Part shown: piece after piece, positions 17,736 through 26,688 of the stretch
Numbering within the stretch: position 1 is the stretch's first letter
How the letters are laid out: every line of letters begins with the position of its first letter
Assembly: GCA_018715525.1 (NCBI GenBank)
Contig: DVLL01000019.1
Coordinates: 23,169 to 87,168 of the forward strand
Length of the DNA: 64,000 bases
Direction of reading: 5' to 3'
DNA from: Candidatus Faeciplasma pullistercoris
Lineage (GTDB): Bacteria > Bacillota > Clostridia > Oscillospirales > Ruminococcaceae
The notes under the pieces: model-generated
What the model was told of the DNA's origin: nothing
Database searches by the model: none
Seen by the model: only the letters and a program-made list of their open reading frames with translations
Program-made: the position numbers and the translations under genes

Positions 17736-18986
17736 TTATATCATTTCAAGTAAGGTCAGGTCGTCCCAGAATCTCGGGTACGACTTTGCGACGCATTCGC
17801 TTCCCATAACTGTGACGCTGCCTGAGCACCTGCACGCGGCAACCGCAGCGGACATAGCTATGCGGTGGTCGTTACTGGAATCCACTTTTCCGCCCTCAAG
17901 CTCCGGCTTGCCTTTTATTACCAGCCCGTCCTGGAGCTCGGTGACGTCAGCCCCGAGAGCGGTAAGCATCCGGTCTGTAGTTTTGAGCCTGTCCGACTCC
18001 TTTATCCGAAGCCGCCCGGCGTTTATCACCTTGGTCTCGCCCTTCGCCACTGCCGCGACAGCGCATAATGGAGGAATAATATCCGGGATCTGGGCTGCGT
18101 CTATAGTCAAGCCTGTAAGGCTCCCTCGCTTTACGGTTATGCCGTCGTCCGAGTATGAAATTATCGCTCCGAAGCATGACAAAATATCTGTAACCGCCTT
18201 GTCCCCCTGACTGGAATTTGGGTCTAAGCCCAAAACAGTCACTCCTCGCTCTGACAAAGCGCCCATGCAAAGAAAGAAGGACGCGCTCGAGTAGTCTCCC
18301 TCGACGCTGAACTCGCTCGGAAACTTCGGTGTCTGCCCGCCCGGTATCTTATATGTATTGCCTTCCTTAGTAAACCTCATGCCTGAGCACAGGACTGCGT
18401 CCTCGGTCATCCTGATGTAGTTTTGGGATTGAACCTCGCCGGTTACACTAAGCGTACTATCCCCGTCAATTATCGAAAGAGCCATAATAAGCCCGGATAT
18501 GTACTGCGATGAAATATCGCCGGGAAGCTCGTATTCTCCCGCAGAGAGTCTACCGGAGCAGAGTATTCTGTCCGAGGTCTTTTCTATAATCATCCCATGC
18601 CGCCTCAGGCACTGGTCAAGCGGGGAAAGCGGTCTTTCCATAAGCCTGCCCTCCGGCAAAAACTCAGCCTCAACCCCGAGTGCTCCGACTATCGGAAGCA
18701 TAAACCGCAGTGTCGAACCGCTCTCTCCGCAGCTAAGAAGACGACTACCCGGGCATCCCCGCTTTACAGGCGTGACAAGTATTCTTCCTTCACATACTTT
18801 AATATCCGCGCCTATCGCGTTGAGGCAGGCTATGGTGGCTTCAATGTCCTTTGATATCCCATCTATCAGTATTGACGACGGTTTTGAGCCGAGAGCGGCA
18901 AGAATCAAAGCTCTGTGTGCCTGAGATTTTGACGACGGCACCCTGACGCTTCCCGTTCTCTGCCCAGACTGTATAACTATGTCCAT
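17736..18986 (-). CDS. aroA: 3-phosphoshikimate 1-carboxyvinyltransferase (EPSP synthase)
   Basis: A 416-residue enzyme that joins PEP to shikimate 3-phosphate. It has VPSSKSQAHRALILAAL at the N-terminus (phosphate and shikimate binding), CGESGSTLRFMLPIVGAL (the loop with Arg that holds glyphosate in sensitive enzymes), GDISSQYISGLIMAL and a C-terminal LRIKESDRLKT. The length fits. GAGGTGAG stands 6 nt before the start. The active-site loop has CGESGSTLRF rather than the usual NAGTAMR, which resembles the class II type of EPSP synthase that is often less sensitive to glyphosate; that is inference. Confidence 0.97.
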   Translation of the reverse strand: MDIVIQSGQRTGSVRVPSSKSQAHRALILAALGSKPSSILIDGISKDIEATIACLNAIGADIKVCEGRILVTPVKRGCPGSRLLSCGESGSTLRFMLPIVGALGVEAEFLPEGRLMERPLSPLDQCLRRHGMIIEKTSDRILCSGRLSAGEYELPGDISSQYISGLIMALSIIDGDSTLSVTGEVQSQNYIRMTEDAVLCSGMRFTKEGNTYKIPGGQTPKFPSEFSVEGDYSSASFFLCMGALSERGVTVLGLDPNSSQGDKAVTDILSCFGAIISYSDDGITVKRGSLTGLTIDAAQIPDIIPPLCAVAAVAKGETKVINAGRLRIKESDRLKTTDRMLTALGADVTELQDGLVIKGKPELEGGKVDSSNDHRIAMSAAVAACRCSGSVTVMGSECVAKSYPRFWDDLTLLEMI

Positions 18987-19002
18987 GTAAAGCTCACCTC
19001 AT

Positions 19003-20061
19003 TTACGGCTTTATTCCGTCCTCTATCCAGCCAAGCACCTCTTCGCGTTCCAGCTTCATAAGCTCGCAGCTTCCGATTTTCCTTGGTACTACCAAGGTTA
19101 TATGAGTAGAGCCGGACTTTTTGTCGGCGAGGGTCTCGCGGTAGAGATCAAGCGCCGGATATTTAGTTTGCGTGGGCAGACCGAATCGCTCAAGTATATC
19201 CAAAATCTCATGAAGATCTGAGTCCGGAAGAAGTCCTCGCCTATTCGCTGCACGCGATATGACCGCCATTCCGATGGCGACAGCCTGTCCGTGCAGCACC
19301 GTAAAGCCGCTGCACGCCTCTACCGCGTGTCCGACTGTGTGACCGAGATTAAGAAGCATCCTCCTGCCCGTATCAAACTCGTCGGAGGCCACAATATCAC
19401 GCTTCATCTCCACACAGGCGGTTATCACTCCCTCAAGGTTTTGTCTGACGCCTGCGCCTTTAAGGCTGTCAAAAAACTCCCTGCTGCCCAAAACCGCGTA
19501 CTTGATTACCTCTGCGCAGCCGCATAAAAACTCCTCCTCAGGCAAGGTATCCAGAGTTTCCGGGTCGCAGATTACTCCGTACGGCTGATAAAAGCTTCCC
19601 ACCTGATTCTTCCCGTGCTCAAGATTGACCGCCGTCTTTCCGCCGACCGACGAGTCAACCATTGCAAGCAGGGTCGTTGGTATCTGGATAAGCCCCATTC
19701 CGCGCTGGAAGGTCGCAGCGGCAAATCCCGCGAGATCTCCAACCACTCCGCCTCCGAGCGCGACTATTACATCGCTTCTTGTCAGCCTGTTTTCAAGGAG
19801 AAATTCAAGCAAACGGATGTATACATCCATGCACTTTGACTTCTCGCCGTGCGGGAATACATACTCCAAAACCCTAAATCCGCTTTTCTCAAGGGACAGA
19901 CGCAGCCTTTGACCGTAGAGACGGCTGACGTTGTCGTCTGATACAATAACGGCAGTGTCACCCTTTATCAGCGAGGATATATACTCTCCCGCCGAATCTA
20001 TTAGTCCGGGCTGGACATAGACGGAATAGCTTCTTGAAGCCTCCACCCTGACCTCTTTCAT
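19003..20061 (-). CDS. aroB: 3-dehydroquinate synthase
   Basis: A 352-residue NAD- and metal-dependent enzyme that converts DAHP to 3-dehydroquinate. Motifs: FPHGEKSKCMDVY, VALGGGVVGDLAGFAAATFQ, QIPTTLLAMVDSSVGGKTAV, and the metal ligands Glu (CAEVIKYAV), His (LLNLGHTVGHAVE) and His (LHGQAVAIGM). The length is normal. It overlaps the 3' end of tyrA by 4 bp (ATGA), so translation is coupled. Confidence 0.97.
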   Translation of the reverse strand: MKEVRVEASRSYSVYVQPGLIDSAGEYISSLIKGDTAVIVSDDNVSRLYGQRLRLSLEKSGFRVLEYVFPHGEKSKCMDVYIRLLEFLLENRLTRSDVIVALGGGVVGDLAGFAAATFQRGMGLIQIPTTLLAMVDSSVGGKTAVNLEHGKNQVGSFYQPYGVICDPETLDTLPEEEFLCGCAEVIKYAVLGSREFFDSLKGAGVRQNLEGVITACVEMKRDIVASDEFDTGRRMLLNLGHTVGHAVEACSGFTVLHGQAVAIGMAVISRAANRRGLLPDSDLHEILDILERFGLPTQTKYPALDLYRETLADKKSGSTHITLVVPRKIGSCELMKLEREEVLGWIEDGIKP

Positions 20062-20891
20062 CTGCCGTCTACCTCCTCCTTGAGTCTCTTGCCGTCCGCC
20101 AATAGACTGACAAGCCTATCGGTATCACCGTTTTTTATCGCCTCACGGTACTCGTTGAGGCTGGATATGAGGATATCCAGCTCTTTTCCGAGGTATTCGC
20201 GGTTTTCTACAAACAGCTCCGCCCACATCTGAGGATTGAGCCAAGCAACCCTTGTCATATCCTTGTAGCTTCCTGCCGAAAATCCCCTGTGAGCCATAGC
20301 TGTGGGGCTTTTGATATAAGCGTTTGAAACTACATGCGCGAGCTGCGAGGTAAATGCTATCATCTCATCGTGCTTTTGCGCCGTGGTTACTGTTATCCTT
20401 CCGAAGCCCGCGGGTTCAAGAAGCTCCTTTATCCTGCTCAAAAATACTATATCGTCGTATTTAGGCGGAACTATAACCATCGGCGCGTTAACAAACATGT
20501 TCGCCTTCGCGTATTTCAGTCCGGAATACTGTGTGCCCGCCATAGGGTGACCGCCCACATATGTGAATCCATATTCACTCGCGAGCTTAAATCCTATCTC
20601 GCAGATCATCCCCTTTGTGCCGCAGCAGTCCATAACCACAGGCTTTGAACCGAATATCGGAGCGTTCTTTGTAAGATACTCCGCCGCCGCCTCCGGGTAC
20701 AGCGCTATAAGCACAAGGTCGCACTCCGGAAGAATATCGGAATTTAGTTCCGCGTTCATTACCTCGCTGACTATGGCGTAATCCATGACCGACTTATCGC
20801 AGTCATAGCCATATACCTCATGCCCCGCCGCCTTATACGCCTTGGCAAAAGAACCTCCAATGAGTCCCAGCCCGACTATTCCAAGCTTCAT
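20058..20891 (-). CDS. tyrA: Prephenate dehydrogenase
   Basis: A 277-residue NAD-linked enzyme that makes 4-hydroxyphenylpyruvate for Tyr. The N-terminal Rossmann site is GIVGLGLIGGSFAKAY; YVGGHPMAGTQYSG carries the catalytic His, and the C-terminal half is helical (FTSQLAHVVSNAY, a second conserved His). It lacks a chorismate mutase domain and an ACT domain. The mutase activity is therefore supplied by PheA, and feedback by Tyr may occur through DAHP synthase or the leader attenuator. Confidence 0.95.
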   Translation of the reverse strand: MKLGIVGLGLIGGSFAKAYKAAGHEVYGYDCDKSVMDYAIVSEVMNAELNSDILPECDLVLIALYPEAAAEYLTKNAPIFGSKPVVMDCCGTKGMICEIGFKLASEYGFTYVGGHPMAGTQYSGLKYAKANMFVNAPMVIVPPKYDDIVFLSRIKELLEPAGFGRITVTTAQKHDEMIAFTSQLAHVVSNAYIKSPTAMAHRGFSAGSYKDMTRVAWLNPQMWAELFVENREYLGKELDILISSLNEYREAIKNGDTDRLVSLLADGKRLKEEVDGR

Positions 20892-20942
20892 GTCAATCCA
20901 CCCCTGACAAAAAATATGCTACATATGTAAGGTCAATAAGCC

Positions 20943-21944
20943 TTACTTGATTGCCTCTCTTACAGCCTCAACCTTTTTTGCTAAAGCAGCATACTCCTCG
21001 AGGCGCAGCGACTGTGCGCCGTCGCATAGGGCGTGGATAGGATCGTTATGAACCTCTATGATAAGTCCGTCAGCCCCTGCCGCAGCGGACGCGAGAGCCA
21101 TCGGCGGAACAAGCCTTGACATTCCGGTCGCATGGCTCGGGTCGGCTATCACCGGAAGGTGGGATAGCTCCTTGAGCATTGGTATAGCGGAGATATCCAT
21201 CGTATTTCTCGTGTAGTCGCTGTATGTCCTGATTCCTCTCTCACAAAGAATGACGTTTTCGTTTCCGCTTGCCATTATGTACTCCGCGCTCATAAGCAGC
21301 TCCTTAAGGGTATTGGCAAGTCCTCTCTTGAGAAGAATAGGCTTATTTGTCTTTCCAAGCTCCTTGAGCAAATCAAAGTTCTGCATATTTCTCGCGCCCA
21401 CCTGCAAAACATCCACATCGTCAAAAAGCGGCAGGTCGGTAATGCTCATGATCTCGGTGACTATCGGAAGCCCTGTTGCCTTCCTCGCTATCTGCAAAAG
21501 CTCTATTCCCCTGCCCTTTAGACCCTGGAAATCGTATGGAGAGGTTCTGGGCTTGAAGGCTCCTCCTCTGAGCATATTCGCTCCGGCGTCCTTGACAGCC
21601 TTTGCGACTGCCACTATCTGCTCCTCGCTTTCTACGGAGCAGGGTCCGGCTATCATGCAGAAATGTCCGCCGCCGATTTTTACTCCCTTGACATCTATTA
21701 CCGTGTCGTCCGGATGGAATTTGCGGTTGCAGCACTTGAATGACTCCGACACTCTTGTCACAGATTCCACTATATCAAGGCTCTCTATCAAATCCTTGTC
21801 AACCTTTGAGGTGTCTCCTATAAGTCCGAGAACGGTGTTATACTCGCCCTCAGAAATATGGACGCCTATTCCCATTCCCTTGAGCCAGTCGATGAGCTGG
21901 TTCCTTTTTTCTTCGCTTACATTTCTCTTCAACGCAACTACCAT
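20943..21944 (-). CDS. aroF: 3-deoxy-7-phosphoheptulonate (DAHP) synthase
   Basis: A 333-residue enzyme for the first shikimate step, joining PEP and erythrose 4-phosphate. Residues 1-~70 form a small ferredoxin/ACT-like regulatory domain ([17 protein letters not shown]), then the barrel: [53 protein letters not shown] and [10 protein letters not shown]. This is the type I-beta form seen in Thermotoga and many Firmicutes, where the N-terminal domain mediates inhibition by Tyr or Phe. It is the first gene of the operon, with AGGAGG upstream of the start and a 57-nt gap to the leader terminator. Confidence 0.96.
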   Translation of the reverse strand: MVVALKRNVSEEKRNQLIDWLKGMGIGVHISEGEYNTVLGLIGDTSKVDKDLIESLDIVESVTRVSESFKCCNRKFHPDDTVIDVKGVKIGGGHFCMIAGPCSVESEEQIVAVAKAVKDAGANMLRGGAFKPRTSPYDFQGLKGRGIELLQIARKATGLPIVTEIMSITDLPLFDDVDVLQVGARNMQNFDLLKELGKTNKPILLKRGLANTLKELLMSAEYIMASGNENVILCERGIRTYSDYTRNTMDISAIPMLKELSHLPVIADPSHATGMSRLVPPMALASAAAGADGLIIEVHNDPIHALCDGAQSLRLEEYAALAKKVEAVREAIK

Positions 21945-22001
21945 GATGTTATCCTCCTGAATTTGAGCGTAAGTATTATTAAAACGACCTCGATAAGCAA
22001 T

Positions 22002-22034
22002 AAAAAAAGCTACACAAGAGCAACCTGTGCAGCC
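22002..22034 (-). terminator. Leader terminator of the aro operon (segments 3:4)
   Basis: On the minus strand GCTGCACAGG pairs with CTTGTGTAGC (with G-U pairs) around TTGCT, followed by seven Ts. It lies 57 bp before aroF, inside the transcript and ahead of the whole operon, so it is an attenuation site rather than an end. Confidence 0.85.
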
Positions 22035-22078
22035 AATAAACTAATATCCCGCGTTTATTTTTGCAACACAAATCACCT

Positions 22079-22144
22079 TTACATCAAGCGAAAGCAAGCG
22101 GTAAAGTAAAAGTAATATGTGTTGTAAAAGTAATTTCTGCGCAT
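22079..22144 (-). CDS. Aromatic leader peptide (21 residues)
   Basis: ATG at 22144 to TAA at 22079, with GGAG 8 nt upstream. Residues 5-14 read YFYNTYYFYF; in total 5 Tyr and 4 Phe in 21 residues, with no Trp. The Tyr/Phe codons are mostly TAC and TTT. The peptide probably has no function beyond sensing charged tRNA-Tyr and tRNA-Phe during its own translation. The stop codon lies about 7 nt before segment 2 of the attenuator, close enough for a terminating ribosome to mask it. Confidence 0.8.
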   Translation of the reverse strand: MRRNYFYNTYYFYFTACFRLM

Positions 22145-22193
22145 ATCAATTTCTCCGTTATCTTTATGAACCTTGAATCGGTTCCTGCGTTAT

Positions 22194-22222
22194 ATTATAG
22201 TCACGCTTAAATCATTTGTCAA
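22194..22222 (-). promoter_or_regulatory. Promoter of the aro operon
   Basis: On the minus strand TTGACA (22222-22217) and TATAAT (22199-22194) are 17 bp apart: both boxes are perfect consensus. Strong basal initiation with control passed to the leader fits attenuation. Confidence 0.88.
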
Positions 22223-22324
22223 GCATTTTTCATAAATTAAAGCGCAAAAGTAAATCTTTTGGCGGCTGCCTTTTGGCGGCATCTGAAAATACGCTAAAAT
22301 CAATCTATGGTTACTAAAAAGTCA

Positions 22325-22353
22325 TTGAAAAAACGGCATGTTTAATGTATATT
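22325..22353 (+). promoter_or_regulatory. Promoter of the GH43-GH31 pair
   Basis: TTGAAA (22325-22330) and TATATT (22348-22353) are 17 bp apart, about 33 bp before the GH43 start. Confidence 0.68.
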
Positions 22354-22385
22354 GTATTCATAAGTGATTAGGAGGTATTTCCGAA

Positions 22386-24179
22386 ATGAAAACAGAGCTT
22401 ATTATCTATACAAGAGAACCTATGGACACCGATATCTACGACGCCAAGCTTGCCTACAGCATGCACCTTGCGCTTATGAGAGACGGTGTCTGCGTGCCTC
22501 TGAACCATAATTCCGGCGTGTTTTTCGCCAAGGCGACCGAAGACCCCACTGACGGCTCTATCACCCCGAAGTCCCTTAAGTCTCCGTACGCCTTTAAGCT
22601 CGCGCAGGGCGGCTACGGCGTTTTAGCCGTGAGAACGGAGGGCGACGGAAGTGTCGACCCCGAGAGCAAGGGCTGCGCGCTTTTAGCTGTGACAGAGGAC
22701 TTTTTGCAGTATAAGGAAATCGGACTTGTCAGGCTGTGCGACGACTATGTCACAGAGCTCGCCTGCTCCTACTGCCAGCAGGGCAACGCGTACAAAATAA
22801 GCTACAAGACCGAATCATACAGCGGCGTATGCAAGCTTGCCGGTATTGATAGCCTTGAAACTACACCCGTGACCTCCTGCCCCGCTCAGGAGGAAATTAC
22901 AGTTTCTGAATGCGCAAAGGATATCGAGGGAGCGCATGTAAGCTGCGTTATAGAGATACCTGACGGCATAGCAGATAAGCTTGAAAAGAAGCTGGTAACG
23001 CCAAGGAATATTGAAGTGAGATTTCCCGAAGAGGTCACCGCGTCTAACGAAGCTGAGCTAAGCTCTGTCAGAGCGACGGCAATATACTCGGACGGCTCGA
23101 CGGACGACAAGAAGGTAATATGGAATCTTAGCGGCGTTGACTTCGGCACGCCCGGCAGATATGAGGTCACAGGACAGCTTGCTCAGGAGCACTACGAGTT
23201 CCCTGTCGCTGTAAACAGAGCCGACCCCTGCGTTGCTAAATGGGGAGACAAGTTCTATTTCATTGCCACCAACGACGCAGACGGCAACCACACCCTCTAT
23301 ATCCGCTGCGCCGACACCATCGAGGGTCTTGTGGACGCGCCGGAGGTTTTGCTTCTCGACTCCGAGACCTATGAGGGAATCGGCGGACTTCTCTGGGCGC
23401 CTGAGTTCCATGAGATAAACGGCAGGCTATATATATTCCACGGAGCGACGCCGGGAGAGTTCTTCAGAGAAGAAAGCCACCTTATGGTTCTTCGCGAGGG
23501 CGGCGACCCGATGCAAAGAAGCGACTGGTCACGCACGAAAAGAGTCACCAAGCGCGACGGCAGCGACCTGTGCGAAGCGGGAAAGGTCATCACCCTTGAT
23601 ATGACCTGCTTCCCGTGGGAGGGAGATTACTACGTCGTATGGTCTCAGAGGCAGTTTGTCCCCAAGGATCTCGGAGCATGGCTTTATATCGCCAAGCTTG
23701 ACCCAAGCGACCCATGGAAGCTCCTTACCGACCCCGTAGTTCTGTCAAAGCCGGATTACGGCTGGGCTAATAACCACGTTCTTGTTGACGAGGGGCCGTT
23801 TGCCCTCATCAGAGGCGATAAAATTTATCTGACCTTCTCGAGCGCGCTTGTGGACTCTACCTACTGCGTCGGAATGTTCACCATCGAAAAAGGCAAGAAT
23901 CTGCTTGACCCGTCAAATTGGGTAAAGTTAAACTACCCGCTTCTCACATCAAGGAGCGTTGAGGGCGAGTTCGGTCCCGGACATAACGCATATGTTACTG
24001 ACGATGACGGCAAGGTCTGGAACACCTATCACGCAAGACCCGGAGTCAAGGGTCCAAGGTCGAGCGGCATAAGAAGAGTTCACTTCGATATCTACGGCGA
24101 ACCTGTTCTTGACATGACGGAAGAGCTTGATATCAACCCTGCGCTCAAGACAGTCAAGACAACTATCGTCGTAAAATAA
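22386..24179 (+). CDS. Glycoside hydrolase family 43-like protein with Ig-like domain
   Basis: A 597-residue protein with no signal peptide, so probably cytoplasmic. Residues ~1-180 are a beta-rich region that I cannot name. Residues ~205-275 look like a bacterial Ig-like (Big_4) domain (AIYSDGSTDDKKVIWN, FGTPGRYEVTGQL). The C-terminal ~320 residues form a five-bladed GH43 propeller: RADPCVAKWGDKFYF with the general-base Asp, LLWAPEFHEINGRLYIF, and VDEGPFALIRGDKIYL with the likely general-acid Glu, then GPGHNAYV. GH43 enzymes act on arabinan, xylan and related side chains; the exact substrate is not readable. It is followed after 25 bp by a GH31 enzyme, so the two probably dismantle an imported oligosaccharide together. 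Confidence 0.82.
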   Translation: MKTELIIYTREPMDTDIYDAKLAYSMHLALMRDGVCVPLNHNSGVFFAKATEDPTDGSITPKSLKSPYAFKLAQGGYGVLAVRTEGDGSVDPESKGCALLAVTEDFLQYKEIGLVRLCDDYVTELACSYCQQGNAYKISYKTESYSGVCKLAGIDSLETTPVTSCPAQEEITVSECAKDIEGAHVSCVIEIPDGIADKLEKKLVTPRNIEVRFPEEVTASNEAELSSVRATAIYSDGSTDDKKVIWNLSGVDFGTPGRYEVTGQLAQEHYEFPVAVNRADPCVAKWGDKFYFIATNDADGNHTLYIRCADTIEGLVDAPEVLLLDSETYEGIGGLLWAPEFHEINGRLYIFHGATPGEFFREESHLMVLREGGDPMQRSDWSRTKRVTKRDGSDLCEAGKVITLDMTCFPWEGDYYVVWSQRQFVPKDLGAWLYIAKLDPSDPWKLLTDPVVLSKPDYGWANNHVLVDEGPFALIRGDKIYLTFSSALVDSTYCVGMFTIEKGKNLLDPSNWVKLNYPLLTSRSVEGEFGPGHNAYVTDDDGKVWNTYHARPGVKGPRSSGIRRVHFDIYGEPVLDMTEELDINPALKTVKTTIVVK

Positions 24180-24204
24180 AGATAACCGCAGAAAGGAAAC
24201 CAAC

Positions 24205-26532
24205 ATGCTTTACGCACCAAAACCGAAAAGCCGTGAAATAACCGAATGCAGCTTAAAAGACGGCGCGCTTTACCTTTACTCGGAAGCGGGAACGCACAGG
24301 ATTATCCCCATGTCCCGCGACATCGCGAGGCTAAGCTTCACCTGCCGCGACAGCTTCTCAAATGAGACCAAGCCCGGAGTTGTCCTTAACGGGGCTTTTG
24401 ACGGCTGGAATCTGAATGAAACGGACAAGGAAATAAGCTTTTACTCGGATGAGCTAATGATAACGATAGACAAAAAAACCGGGTCGTATCGCTACTTTGA
24501 CGGAAGCGGGAGGCTTCTCCTTGCGGAAAAGAGCTCGGAATCAAGGACGCTTGAGGAGTTCACCGCCTACAGAACCGGCGAGAAGGTAACTAAAACCGTC
24601 AAAACGGCGGATGGTGAAAAAACGGTAGTCACAGACGGAGTTAAAATAGAAACCGGCAGGTTTTACCACACAAGGCTTCACCTCGAATTTGCCGACGACG
24701 AGGCTTTGTACGGTCTCGGTCAGCACGAGGAAGGCTTTATGAACCTGCGGGGAAAGACTGTATATGTTTATCAAGCGAACAGGAAGATAGCTGTTCCGAT
24801 GCTGGTTTCCTCCAAGGGCTACGGTATCCTTACCGACACCTACAGTCCCATGATATTTAACGACAACGAGTACGGAAGCTATATCTACACCGAAGCGGAC
24901 GCCGAAATGGACTATTACTTCATTAACGGCAAAACGCCGGACGGAGTTGTCGCGGGCTATAGACGGCTCACCGGAAAGGCGTCCCTTTTGCCTAAGTGGG
25001 CTTTCGGCTACTGGCAGTCTCAGGAAAGGTACGAAAGCTTTGACGAGATAATCAATACGGTAAAAGAGTTCAGGAGGAGAAATATAGGTCTTGACTGCAT
25101 AGTTCAGGACTGGTGCTCATGGCCGGGCGGACAATGGGGTCAGAAATCGTTTGACTCAGCGTGCTACCCCGCTCCGTCGGAAAATATATCAAAAATACAC
25201 GAGCTTGGCGCAAAGTTCATGCTCTCGATATGGCCTAACCCGAGCGCGGGCACCGACGACTTCGTGGAATTTGACAAAAGCGGTCTCATGCTCGAAACAA
25301 AGGACTGCTACAACGCCTTCAGTTCCGCCGCGAGAAAAATGTACTGGGAGCAGGTCAAAAGGAGTCTTTATTGCCACGGCGTAGACGCATGGTGGTGCGA
25401 CAGCTGCGAGCCGGTCACATCCGAATGGAACCTTGTGATACGTCATGAGCCGGGCAGAGCCTACGAGGACTACATACGCGACGCCTCCGAGCGCTTCGAC
25501 TACGACAAGATGAACGCATATCCGTTCTGGCACTCGGTAACCCTGTATGAGGGTCAAAGAGGCTGCACAAATGAGAAAAGAGTTGTAAACCTTACAAGGT
25601 GCGCGTACACCGGTCAGCAGCGGTATTCCTGCGTGCTCTGGTCGGGAGACACCGACGCCTCATGGGAGACCTACAGGAGACAGATAGCCGCGGGACTCAA
25701 CTTCTCGGCGTCGGGACTTCCCTACTGGACGATGGATATCGGAGCGTTCTTTGTAAAAAAATCGGTCAACTGGTACTGGAAGGGAAATTACGACAGCACC
25801 GTCGCAGATCCCGCCTACAGAGAGCTTTATGTAAGGTGGTACCAATGGGGCAGCTATCTTCCCGTATTCCGCGCGCACGGAACCGATTGCAGACGTGAGC
25901 CGTGGGCATTTGAGGATGAGTCGGACATGCGGTTCTATGACGCGCTCGTCAAGGCTAACCGCAATCGCTACACTCTCCTGCCCTACATATACTCTGCGGC
26001 GGCAGCGGCGTATCTTAAGGACAAATCGATAATCAAACCGCTTGGCTTTGAGTATCCGGAGGACGAGATCGCCCGCAATATCAAAACCCAGTATATGTTC
26101 GGCGACAGCATGATGGTATGCCCGGTAACAAAGCCTATGTACTTTGACGAGGGCAGGCAGCTCGATGGCGACACGAAAATAAGCGTGTACCTTCCCGAGG
26201 GCGGCTGGTACTCGATGTCCACAAACGAATACTACCGCGGCGGTCAATATGTTAGCGTTGACGCTCCTATAGATGAAATACCCGTCTTTGTCAGAGAGGG
26301 AAGCATAATTCCCTGCACGGAATTTAAGCCAAACGCCGACGAGCAGGGAGACATCCGGTTCAAGGTTTACGCAGGTAAGGACACCGGATACACTCTGTAT
26401 GAGGACGCCGGCGACGGCTACGGCTATGAGAGCGGTGAATACACCCTTACCCGGATAACATGGTCGCAGGATAAGGGCGTGCTTTCCTCCTCGGACGGCA
26501 GAATATTTGACGCCGAGATCATCTCCCACTAA
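24205..26532 (+). CDS. Glycoside hydrolase family 31 (alpha-glucosidase/alpha-xylosidase type)
   Basis: A 775-residue enzyme without a signal peptide. The N-terminal ~230 residues are the galactose-mutarotase-like beta domain (EALYGLGQHEEGF), then the catalytic barrel begins at WAFGYWQSQERYESFDEI. The nucleophile Asp is in DAWWCDSCEP and the acid/base Asp in WSGDTDASWETYRRQIAAG; LPYWTMDIGAFF follows, and C-terminal beta domains end the protein. The WQSQERY motif and the WCDSCEP form recall alpha-xylosidases and related transglucosidases, so alpha-xylosidase is a fair guess but not proven. It follows the GH43 gene by 25 bp and has an AAAGGA ribosome site. Confidence 0.9.
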   Translation: MLYAPKPKSREITECSLKDGALYLYSEAGTHRIIPMSRDIARLSFTCRDSFSNETKPGVVLNGAFDGWNLNETDKEISFYSDELMITIDKKTGSYRYFDGSGRLLLAEKSSESRTLEEFTAYRTGEKVTKTVKTADGEKTVVTDGVKIETGRFYHTRLHLEFADDEALYGLGQHEEGFMNLRGKTVYVYQANRKIAVPMLVSSKGYGILTDTYSPMIFNDNEYGSYIYTEADAEMDYYFINGKTPDGVVAGYRRLTGKASLLPKWAFGYWQSQERYESFDEIINTVKEFRRRNIGLDCIVQDWCSWPGGQWGQKSFDSACYPAPSENISKIHELGAKFMLSIWPNPSAGTDDFVEFDKSGLMLETKDCYNAFSSAARKMYWEQVKRSLYCHGVDAWWCDSCEPVTSEWNLVIRHEPGRAYEDYIRDASERFDYDKMNAYPFWHSVTLYEGQRGCTNEKRVVNLTRCAYTGQQRYSCVLWSGDTDASWETYRRQIAAGLNFSASGLPYWTMDIGAFFVKKSVNWYWKGNYDSTVADPAYRELYVRWYQWGSYLPVFRAHGTDCRREPWAFEDESDMRFYDALVKANRNRYTLLPYIYSAAAAAYLKDKSIIKPLGFEYPEDEIARNIKTQYMFGDSMMVCPVTKPMYFDEGRQLDGDTKISVYLPEGGWYSMSTNEYYRGGQYVSVDAPIDEIPVFVREGSIIPCTEFKPNADEQGDIRFKVYAGKDTGYTLYEDAGDGYGYESGEYTLTRITWSQDKGVLSSSDGRIFDAEIISH

Positions 26533-26599
26533 TAATCGCTTTAGGCTGATTGAGCTTTTATTGCAGAATTATCATCTTAATTTTATACAAAATCAACAA

Positions 26600-26634
26600 G
26601 CCGTTCGTCCGAATTCTCGGGCGGGCGGCTTTTA
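26600..26634 (+). terminator. Terminator of the GH43-GH31 operon
   Basis: GCCGTTCGTCCGA and TCGGGCGGGCGGC form a 13-bp stem (several G-U pairs) around ATTC, followed by TTTT. Confidence 0.8.
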
Positions 26635-26688
26635 TCACAAAAAAAATATATTTTTTTCGGCTAAAAAACACACAAATCAAAAAAAATG

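Larger units (their letters stand above)
21945..22187 (-). promoter_or_regulatory. Aromatic amino acid attenuator leader of the aro operon
   Basis: The ~240-nt leader between the promoter and aroF has the parts of a classic leader-peptide attenuator. In RNA order: a small hairpin (GAACC/GGTTC, 22184-22168), a 21-codon Tyr/Phe-rich open frame with its own ribosome site, and four pairing segments. Segment 1 is CAACACA (22124-22118, inside the frame). Segment 2 is TTTGTGTTGC (22072-22063, starting about 7 nt after the stop). Segment 3 is GGCTGCACAGG (22034-22024). Segment 4 is CTTGTGTAGC (22018-22009), followed by seven Ts. Segments 2 and 4 are nearly identical, so segment 3 can pair with either: 1:2, 2:3 (antiterminator) and 3:4 (terminator) are mutually exclusive. 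Stalling at Tyr or Phe codons would leave 2:3 free to form. Confidence 0.8.

Noticed and set aside
21945..22187. T-box riboswitch in the aro leader
   Set aside because: No T-box sequence (AGGGTGGNACCGCG) or specifier-loop layout is seen; the short Tyr/Phe-rich frame and competing stems fit leader-peptide attenuation better.
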